Positions 1 through 10,100 of a stretch of DNA of 64,000 nucleotides are shown in pieces. Each line of letters opens with the position of its first letter. Positions within the stretch are counted from its first letter, which is position 1. Location: the NCBI RefSeq assembly GCF_900155555.1, contig NZ_FUHN01000006.1:124001-188000 (forward strand), read 5' to 3'. Position numbers and translations under genes: made by a program. The notes below the pieces were generated by a model, which had not been told where the DNA came from, did not search any database, and saw only the letters and a list, made by a program, of their open reading frames with translations. This stretch comes from Mobilibacterium timonense (GTDB lineage Bacteria; Bacillota; Clostridia; Peptostreptococcales; Anaerovoracaceae).

Positions 1-62
1 GTATGATTCATATAGGTCGGTGGATAAACTGACGTGCTTCATGACGACGGGAGGTAGATTTC

Positions 63-614
63 ATGGCAGAGAGATTGCAGGACTTTCAGGCGACGGTAAA
101 GGAACAGGAGCCGGGCGGGCAGGTCAGAAAGGCGCTGTCCAGGAGCAGGACACTTGGGCTGGCCGGAGGCGTGATCGCGGTGGTGGTGATCCTGGCCGCT
201 GTGCTTTTTCTCTTTATGGGGATCTCGAGAGTGGACGGGAACTCCATGTATCCTACATACAAAGACGGTGACACGGTGTGGTTCGTAAAGAGCGGGAACA
301 GCTACAGCTGCGGTACCGTAGTTTCAATAAAGATGCCTGGCGGAGACCACTACATCAAGCGGATCGTCGCCGTCCCCGGGGACACCGTGGACATCCGCGA
401 CGGAAAGCTGATAGTGAACGGCAAGGCGGTGGATGAGTCCTATGCAAATGGAGAGACCATGAAAGCACCTGACGGGCTGATGGTATACCCATACAAGCTC
501 CCGAAGTCCAAGTATTTCGTTCTGGGAGACAACAGAGAGAACTCTGCGGACTCAAGGACCTTCGGCCCCGTGTCCTCAGCCCAGATCCAGGGCAGGATCG
601 TCGGACAACAGTAA
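63..614 (+). CDS. lepB: signal peptidase I
   Basis: Membrane serine protease of 183 residues that removes signal peptides from exported proteins. An N-terminal cytoplasmic stretch is followed by one membrane segment (about residues 32-53). The catalytic serine lies in GNSMYPT (Ser61) and the general-base lysine in YIKRIVAVPGD (Lys99); the conserved GDNRENSADSR box follows near residue 155. The start has a good GGGAGGT site about 6 bases upstream. It heads a run with two tiny membrane proteins and a giant secreted protein, so it may be dedicated to that substrate. Family assignment is firm; the dedicated role is inferred from position only. Confidence 0.95.
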   Translation: MAERLQDFQATVKEQEPGGQVRKALSRSRTLGLAGGVIAVVVILAAVLFLFMGISRVDGNSMYPTYKDGDTVWFVKSGNSYSCGTVVSIKMPGGDHYIKRIVAVPGDTVDIRDGKLIVNGKAVDESYANGETMKAPDGLMVYPYKLPKSKYFVLGDNRENSADSRTFGPVSSAQIQGRIVGQQ

Positions 615-679
615 TGATAGATTTTTTATAAACAACAACGTACTTCTCCCGCAGCTCAGCAAGAAAGGAACGGAAAGCC

Positions 680-895
680 ATGGTAGAAGCATATTACGAA
701 TTTTGCCACCAAACCCTGGGGGTACACATGTACACCATTCCTCTGATAATTGCAGCCGCACTGGCTGTCCTGTTCGGACTCCTTCACTGGAGGAAACAGA
801 ACAAGAGGGAGAAGGAGTTCCAGGACGAATTGGAAAAGAAATACAACTCGAATGCGGGCGGTGCCTCAGCGAGCGACCCGTCCCGGACTGCGTAG
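680..895 (+). CDS. small single-TM protein with charged tail
   Basis: 71-residue protein of unknown function. A short N-terminal segment is followed by one hydrophobic helix (about residues 19-37, IPLIIAAALAVLFGLL) and a highly charged tail (KQNKREKEFQDELEKK) that could form a short coiled coil. A ribosome binding site AAGGAA lies upstream. It sits between the signal peptidase and the giant surface protein, and its helix-plus-charged-tail plan is also seen in the next gene and in the C-terminus of the giant protein. It may be an assembly or anchoring partner; this is inference. Confidence 0.7.
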   Translation: MVEAYYEFCHQTLGVHMYTIPLIIAAALAVLFGLLHWRKQNKREKEFQDELEKKYNSNAGGASASDPSRTA

Positions 896-913
896 AGAAG
901 AAGGAGGTGCAGA

Positions 914-1108
914 ATGAGTTTCTTGATTGCACACACCCAGGTGAAGTTTGATATCTGGGCCCTGCTGACGCTGGTGGTACTCATCTGCGCAGTAGTGGTG
1001 TACATAGTTCGCAAGAGGAAGATGAGCAGTGTGAAGAATGACCTGAAGGATCAGATAGAACAGATAGAAGGTCAGGATGGCGGAAGTGATACTGCTCAGG
1101 AAGTTTAG
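914..1108 (+). CDS. small single-TM protein with charged tail
   Basis: 64-residue protein of unknown function, preceded by a strong GAAGGAGG site. One membrane helix (about residues 14-33, IWALLTLVVLICAVVVYIV) is followed by RKRK, a positive-inside mark, and an acidic/basic tail (VKNDLKDQIEQIEGQ). The layout (N-terminus out, tail in the cytoplasm) matches the preceding 71-residue protein. It is 24 bases upstream of the giant surface protein and almost surely co-transcribed with it. Confidence 0.7.
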   Translation: MSFLIAHTQVKFDIWALLTLVVLICAVVVYIVRKRKMSSVKNDLKDQIEQIEGQDGGSDTAQEV

Positions 1109-1132
1109 TAAGATCGAGAAGGAGTTAGCACA

Positions 1133-4100
1133 ATGAAGAAGAAAAACGCAAAAAAATGGATGGCGCTTTTTCTGGCGCTGGCCATGGTGGTCACCAGCGG
1201 AGTGCTGACCACGGCGCCTGGCCTTCTTGCATCTGAAGAAAACACCTATGAGACCGCGCAGGATCAGTCTCAGGACACCGCGGGGACCACGGGTCAGACT
1301 GCAGATGCCCAGGAGCAGACCAGCCAGGAGGCTCAGCTGCCTGAAAATCAGACGGCGCAGAGCAGCGACACATCGTCGCAGGCCTCTGGTCAGTCGGACG
1401 GTCAGGCCTCTGACCAGGCAGCTTCCTCTGAAGCAGCGAAGACGGAAGAGCCTTCCATGCCGGCTCAGTCCTTCAGCGGCACAGCCTCCAACGGTGTGAC
1501 CGTGAAGGTGAGCGCACCTGAGGGTGCACTTCCGTCCGGAAGCACGATGGTGGTAACGGCGGTTTCCGCGAAGACCGCGAAGAGCATCGCCGAGAAGACC
1601 GCCTCCGCACAGGTGAAGGACGCCGTGGGCGTAGACATCACATTCAAGGACGCCAATGGAAACGAGATAGAGCCTAAGAAGGCCGTGAGCGTTTCCATGT
1701 CACTGGCGAGCAAGCTGGACGGAGACAGCTTCACCGTTTCCCACAAGTCCGACAGCGGAAAGGTGAACGAGGTATCCGCCAGCGCCAGCGCAGGAGGAGC
1801 CAGCTTCAGCGAGAGCTCTTTCTCCATCTACGTCATCTCGGGAGAGGGCGAGGAGAACATCCCGGTCGCCACCTACAACTTCCACGATGCTGACGGAAAC
1901 GTTATCGACACTCAGAACGTCAAGACGGGCGACACCCTGAACAAGCCTTCTTCACCGGAGAAGGACGGATACAAGCTGGTGGGATGGTCCACCACGAAGG
2001 GAGCTTCCACCGCCGACTTTGACGGATTCGGAAAAGTCACCGTGGACAAGGAAGAAACGGTGAACGTATACCCTGTTTTCCAGGAAGCTCACTACGTATT
2101 CTTCATGGATGGTATAGACGACAGCTCCAGGGTATCCACCACCAAGGAAGGAGTGGAGGGAGACAGGATCAGCACCGCTGACGTGAAGCTGCCTCTGGAG
2201 TCCACCAAGAGCGTGACCGGATGGTACACAGACAAGGCCCTCACAAACCCTGTGGGAGACTCTGTGACACTGGGAACAAAGAACATCAAGCTCTACCCTA
2301 AGATCGAAGAGGGACATTACCTCCAGTTCGCATCTGGTGAGGGCGCATCGTATATAGCACCGCAGTTCGTGGCGGCAAATCAGGGCACGAAGAAGCCTTC
2401 GGATCCTAAGAGGCCTGGATACACCTTCGTTGGCTGGTCTACGGAAAAGGACGCAACTAACGCGAATTTCGACTTCGGCGGCACCATCAGCGAGGACACA
2501 ACGCTGTACGCGGTTTGGAAAGCGAAGGACGACACCAGCTACACGGTGGTTTACTGGAAGCAGTCCGTTGAAGACAGCAAGGACGCAAAGGACAGCCAGA
2601 AGACTTACGAGTACGCCGGTTCTGCCAGTAGGACTGGGACGACCGGAGCAACGGTTTCTCCGAATTACAGTGACAGGAACAAGGATTACACAGGATTCAA
2701 GTACAACAGCAGCAAGTCCGAGTCTGTCACCGTATCGGGAGACGGCACAACGATCCTGAACGTGTACTACGACAGAGAGACGCTGACCATCAATTTCTAT
2801 ACAATTCAGAGAGATTGGTGGGGCAGCAGCTGGCAGAAATACAAGACCTTCACAGGCCTTTATGGTCAGACCCTGGCGCAGAACGGTTACACATGGCCGT
2901 CTCAGTACAACTGGCATAACCGTTCATGGAACCAGCAGCTTACGTTCCTTGACGCATTCATATTTGATACCCTCGATGAATATGGTACGTCAACGGATAT
3001 CAGTGTGTACGGAAGAAATCCGAGTGGAACCAGCACAATAAGTCACTACAAGCAGAATCTGGACGGATCATACAGCTATGGTGATCCTGCAAACAGCACT
3101 ACAACAACTGGCGGTACGTTTTATTTTTCCAACAAGTACAACGGCTTTACGATAAACAGCTACAGTACAAATGGAAAAAATTGGAACGATGCATCCGCTG
3201 GTTCCGGTGTAAAGTACGACAGAAACCTGTACGTCCGCTACAGCAGGAACAGCTACACGCTGACCTACTACAACTACAACAAGACGGCCAAGGATGTCAA
3301 AGTCCTTTACGAGGCACCTCTCTCCGGATATGCGGATTACGTTCCGGAGAGGCCTGCGGACCTGCCTGACGGATACACGTTCCAGGGCTGGTACAAGGAC
3401 AAGGAGTGCACCGTACCGTTCGACTTCAACACCACCATGCCGGTGAACGATGTGATGGTATACGCCAAGTGGGCAGCTCCTGAGGTAAACGGTAAAGCAT
3501 ATCTGGCTGTTCACGGAGGAGACTCAGTAGATCTTCAGCTGGAATACGGAGACAAGATAGACGCAAGCCAGCTGCCATCAGTATACGACAGTCAGGGACA
3601 CCTGGTGCAGACCGGAAGCAGCGAGAAGATCGTGATCCCGGACGGATACGACTGGAAGGGCTGGGCTACTAAGTCCGGAGACAGCTACACGCTGTTCAAC
3701 TTCAACACCGAGATCTACAGTGACATTGAGCTCTATCCGTTCTACGTAAGCAATGGCAAGTACAAGGTAGAATACAGCGCTGGAGCAGGCACTGGTTCAG
3801 TGGAAGACCCTAAACTCTATGCTGAGGGATCTCATGCAGACGTGCAGTACGGATCCGCCATCAAGGCGCCTAAGGGAAAAGTCTTCCTTTACTGGCAGTC
3901 AGAGAGCGGCGATGCTTACTACCCTGACGACAAGATCGCTGTAAACGGCACCAACGCCGGGGATGACAAGATCATCACCCTGACCGCCGTTTACGGGAAC
4001 AAGGCAGACACCGCAAGCCTCACCTACAACTCCAACTATCCTGAAGGCTCCATCGACACGGATGGCAATCAGAAGGTGACCCAGAAGTACAACGGCGGGA

Positions 4101-7100
4101 CAGACCTGACCAACAACACGAAGCTCAAGACTCTGACACTGGAGGAGACCGGCTTCACCGCACCTCTGGGATACGAGTTCACCGGATGGAACACCGAGCC
4201 AGGTGGCTCCGGAAAGTCCATAGCAGCAGATGCCGATCCGGCGACGGAGATCCTGGTGGACAACAGCGGAGACAACATCCTCTACGCACAGTGGACGGAA
4301 AAGCCTAAGACCGAGATCACCGTAAAGCCTGCCGACGAGAGCAAGACCTACGACGGTACGGCTCTCAAGGCGGACAGCTACGAGATCACCGGAGGGGCCC
4401 TCGGAGAAGGAGACAGGATCGTCGCAACATACGGCGGCAGCCAGACCAATGCCGGATCCTCCGACAGCAGCTTTGCATCCTTCAAGATCATGCACGGCAA
4501 CGTGGACGTTACAGACCTCCTGTACAAGGTGACCAAGGAGACGGGAACCCTCAGGGTAGACCCTAAGGAAGTCACCGTGACGGCGGAGGACAAGTCCAAG
4601 GCTTACGGAGAAAAGGATCCTGAGCTCACCGCTAAGGTGGCCGGCGTCCTGAACGACGACAAGATCCAGTACTCCCTCAGCCGTGAGGCCGGTGAAGATG
4701 TGGGCACATACGCCATCACACCATCCGGCAGCGAGGAGCAGGGTAACTACACCGTAAAGTTCGCTGATGGAAAACTCACGATCAGCAAGTCCGACAAGCT
4801 GACTGTGACCGCCACAGGATATGAAGGCGTATACGACGGAGAGTCCCATGCCGCCAGCGCAGTTGCAAACGTGACTGAGGGCACCACCATCTTTTTCAAG
4901 GTGGGCCAGGACGGCGAGTGGACGACTGACGCGCCTTCGATCAAAGACGTAGGAACGAAGACTGTTTATGTAAAGGCTGAGAACAGCAACTACAAGACTG
5001 CGGAAGCAGAAGCAGTGACACTCAAGGTTACGAAGAGGCTGGTAACGCTGACCAGCGAGACCGCTTCCAAGGAATACGACGGGACTCCTCTCACCAGGCC
5101 TGACGTCACCGTAGGTGGACAGGGCTTTGTGGCAGGAGAAGTATCCGACATAAAGGCCACCGGAAGCCAGACAGAGGCCGGAACCTCCGACAACACCATC
5201 TCCTACACCAAGGAAGATGGCTTCAAGGAAGGCAACTACGATATTTCTGAGACTATCGGAACGCTCACAGTCACAAAGAACGCATCCAAGGAGATCGTTC
5301 TGACGGCAGCTTCTGGCAGCAAGACCTACGACGGCACGCCGCTGAAGGCTGGAGATGCAACGATTACGGGACTGCCTGATGGCTTCACTGGAGAGGCCGT
5401 ATCCGGTGGAGAGACCCGCACGAATGCAGGCGTGACTGTTACAAAAGTAAAGTCCTACAAAATCTACAATGCAGACGGCAAGGACGTCACAGACCAGTTC
5501 ACCAACGTGAAGTACGTAGACGGCAAGCTGACTGTAAATAAGAGATCTGTAACGCTGACCAGTGAGTCCGCGACTAAGGTGTTCGACGGAACGGCGCTCA
5601 CAAGGCCTGATGTTACTGGACAGGAAGGTTTCGTTTCCGGAGAGGTGACAGGCGTGAAGGCCACCGGATCCATCACAAAGGCCGGATCCGTGATCAACAC
5701 CATCACATACACCGCCGGAAAGGACTTCAAAGAGAGCAACTACAACATCAAGAAGGACGAGGGTAAACTCACCGTTACCAAGGTGCCAGTTTCTCAGGCC
5801 AATGTCGCCGTAACAGCGAACAGCAACAGCTGGGTATACGACGGCAAGAGCCACAGCGATGATGGATACACAGTATCCGGCCTGGACAAGATGCCTGAGG
5901 GATTCTCGGTAAAGGCGACTGTCGAAGGTTCTGTAAAGAACGTCAACGACAGCGGCAAAGAGAACAAGATCACTAAGGCCGCCATCATGTACAAGGGCGA
6001 GGATGTGACGGACCAGTTCGAGAGCGGAGTCGCGATCAAGAACGGAGTCCTGAATATTACGGCTAAGCCTGTAGTAATCCACAGCGCCAGCGATTCCAAG
6101 GTGTACGACGGAAAGCCTCTCACCAACGCCAATGTCACCTTCGATGAAGGAAAGACATTCGTTGAAGGAGAGGTCAAGGCAGAGGCAGTTGGAACAATCA
6201 CAAAGGTGGGAAGCACCAAGAACACTATCAAGTTGACCGTAGCTGATGGTTACACGCTGGACAACTATTCGATCACAGAGGATCCTGGCACACTCACAGT
6301 CACACCGAACAGCGAAGCTGTAACGATAACTGCGAGATCTGCCAGCAAGCCATATGATGGTACAGCACTCACGGCCGGATACGACTGGACGGCACCTGCT
6401 GGTTACACGGTAGAAGCGAAGACCAGCGGCTCCATCACAGACGTGGGCAAGGTTGCAAACAAGATCGACTCCTACGTTGTAAGAGACGCCGATGGCAACG
6501 ACGTTACCGACCAGTTCAGCAACATCAAGACTGCGGACGGAAATCTCGAAGTGACGAAGAGACAGGTGACACTCACATCCGGCAGCGCCACTAAGGAATA
6601 CGATGGTACAGCCTTGACGAACGGCGAAGTCTCCGGAGGAGACCAGTTCGTTGCAGGAGAGGTGTCAAGCGTAAGGGCGACCGGCTCGATCACTAAGGTG
6701 GGCAAGACCGAGAACACCATCGAGTACGATATCAACGACGGATTCAAGGCAGGAAACTACAACATCACCAAGAACCCTGGAACTCTGAAGATCACTGCTA
6801 ACACCACCGCAGAGATCAAGGTGACTGCTCCGTCAGACACTAAGATGTACGACGGCAAGACCCTCAAGGCAGGCAAGGCTGTTGTAACGGGACTGCCTGA
6901 CGGCTTCACCGGAACTGCAGACAGCACCGGATCCATCAAGAATGCAGGAACAGTGACGACTTCCGTGGACAAGAGCACTCTGGTGATCAGAGACGCAGAC
7001 GGAAATGACGTTACCGATCAGTTCTCCAACATCACATACAGAGACGGAAAGCTGACAGTAACAAAGAGGGCTGTTACACTGAAGAGTGAGTCCGCTGTGA

Positions 7101-10100
7101 AGGTGTTCGACGGAACGGCGCTCACAAGGCCTGACGTAACAGTGGGCGGACAGGGCTTCGTAGGTGGCGAAGTGAAGGACATCAAGGCCACCGGATCCAT
7201 CACCAAGGCGGGATCTGTGACCAACACTATCACCTACACCGAAAACAGCACGTTTGACAAGGATAACTACGATATTACCAAGAATGAGGGAACACTCACG
7301 ATCAAGAAGGTACCTTCAGAGAAGGCTAATGTAGTTGTAACAGCCAACAGCAACACCTGGGTATACGATGGCAAGAGCCACAGCGACGATGGTTACACAA
7401 CTTCCGGCCTGGACAAGATGCCTTCCGGATTCTCAGTAAAGGCAACTGTCGTTGGTTCAGTCAAGAACGTGAAGGGCAGCGGCACTGAGAACAAAGTCAC
7501 TAAGGCAGCCATCATGTATAACGGCGAGGACGTGACAGACCAGTTCGAGAGCGGAGTGACCGCCGAGAGCGGAACGCTGAGCATAACGGCAAAGCCGGTG
7601 GTGATCCAGAGCGCAAGCGACTCCAAGGTGTACGACGGAAAGCCTCTCACCAATTCCAAGGTGACCTTCCAGGATGGAAAGACCTTCGTTGAGGGTGAGG
7701 TCAAGGCAGAGGCAGTTGGAACAATCACAAAGGTGGGAAGCACTGCAAACACCATCAAGCTGACGGTAACAGATGGCTACACTCTGAAAAACTATGACAT
7801 TCAGATGTCAGAAGGCACCCTCACAGTAACCAGGAACAGCGAAGCTGTTACGGTAACTGCGAGATCTGCCAGCAAGCCGTACGACGGAACGGCACTGACG
7901 GCAGAATACGACTGGACTGCACCTGCAGGATACACTGTAGAGGCGAAGACCAGCGGCTCCATCACAGACGTTGGTAAGTCTGTAAACAAGATCGAATCCT
8001 ATGTTGTTAGAGACGCCAACGGCAACGATGTCACCGACCAGTTCAGCAACATCAAGACCTCGGACGGTACTCTCGAGGTGACGAAGAGACAGGTGATCCT
8101 CAGCAGCGGATCTGACTCGAGAGAGTACGACGGAACGGCTCTCACGAAGCCTGGTGTTACGATAGGCGGACAGGGATTTGTAAACGGAGAGGTCTCCAAC
8201 ATCAGGGCGACCGGATCCATCACCAAGGTGGGCAAGGCTGAGAACACCATCGAGTACGATACAAACGATGGATTCAAGGCAGGAAACTACCAGATAACAG
8301 AAAATCCTGGAACTCTGGAGATCACTGCTAACACGACTGCCGCCATAAAGGTGACAGCCGCATCGGATACCAAGGTATACGACGGCAAGGCCCTCAAGGC
8401 GGGTGCAGCGACCGTTACTGGACTGCCTGACGGATTCACCGGAACGGCGGACAGCAAGGGCTCCATCAGGGATGCAGGAACCGTCGCAACTACCGTGGAC
8501 GAGAGCACCCTGGTGATCAGGGATGCAGCCGGCAATGACGTCACCGATCAGTTCTCCAACATCACTTACAAGAATGGCGAGCTGAAGGTAACGAAGAGAA
8601 ACGTAACGCTTAAGAGTGAATCCGCAACGAGAGCGTACAACGGAAGCGCACTCACGAGACCTGACGTGGAAGTTGGCGGACAGGGCTTCGTAGATGGTGA
8701 GGTGAAGGACATCAAGGCTACCGGATCCATTACAAAGGTCGGAACGGTAAAGAACCTGATCACATTCGCCGCCGGAGATAACTTCAACAAGGAAAACTAC
8801 AACATCAAGAAAGATGAGGGTGATCTCACTATAACTCAGGTCCCTGTATCCACGGCTGACGTGGCTGTGACGGCAAACAGCCATACCTGGGTATACGACG
8901 GCAAGAGCCACAGCGACGACGGTTACACCGTATCCGGCCTGGACAAGATGCCGGCGGGATTCTCTGTAAAGGCGACTGTAGTTGGTTCAGTCAAGAACGT
9001 GGGGGACAGCGGCACAGAAAACAAGATCACTAAGGCCGCCATCATGTACAAGGGCGAGGATGTGACAGACCAGTTCGAGAGCGGAGTTGCGATCAAGAAC
9101 GGAGTTCTGAACATCACGAAGAAGCCGGTGGTGATCCAGAGCGCAAGCGACTCCAAGGTGTACGACGGTAAGCCTCTCACCAACTCCAAGGTTTACTTCC
9201 AGGATGGAAAGGCCTTCGTCGAGGGTGAGGTCAAGGCAGAGGGTACCGGCTCGATCACAAAGGCCGGAAGCATTGATAACCCTATCAAGTACACCGTCAA
9301 TGACGGATACACTCTGGACAACTACGACATCGAGGAGAGCTTCGGTACACTCACAGTCACGAAGAACAGCGAAGCTGTAACAGTAACTGCAAGGTCTGCA
9401 GACAAGCCATACGACGGCACCGCGCTGACGGCCGGATACGACTGGACGGCACCTGCAGGATACACTGTAGAGGCGAATACCATCGGCTCCATCACAGACG
9501 TTGGTAAGACCGCGAACAAGATCGACTCCTATGTGGTCAGAGATGCAGACGGCAACGACGTTACCGACCAGTTCGATAACATCAAGACCGCGGACGGAAC
9601 TCTCGAAGTTACGAAGAGACAGGTAGTCCTCACATCTGGCAGTGCCACTAAGGAGTACGACGGAAAGGCCTTGACCAATAGCGAAGTCACTGGAGGAGAC
9701 CAGTTCGTCGCAGGAGAGGTGTCCAACATCAGAGCTACCGGCTCCATCACCGGAGTTGGCAAGGTGAAGAACACCATCAAGTACGATACGAACGATGGAT
9801 TCAAGGCTGGAAACTACCAGATAACAGAAAACCCTGGAACGCTGGAGATCACGGCGAACACTTCGGCAAAGATCAAGGTGACCGCAGCCTCCGGCTCCAA
9901 GAAGTACGACGGAACGCCTCTGACGGCCGGTGCAGCCACAGTAACCGGACTGCCGGCAGGATTCACGGGGGCAGCGGACAGCACGGGATCCATCAAGGAT
10001 GTCGGATCGCTCAAGACCGCAGTGGACAAGAGCTCGCTGGTGATAAGCGACGGTGACGGAAAAGATGTGACGGCATACTTCGCCAGCATCGAATATGCAG

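Noticed and set aside
3899-6082. 727-residue minus-strand frame inside the giant gene
   Set aside because: It mirrors the repeat coding of the plus strand; the repeats keep the antisense frame open. Its protein is Leu/Val/Cys/Arg-rich without any motif.
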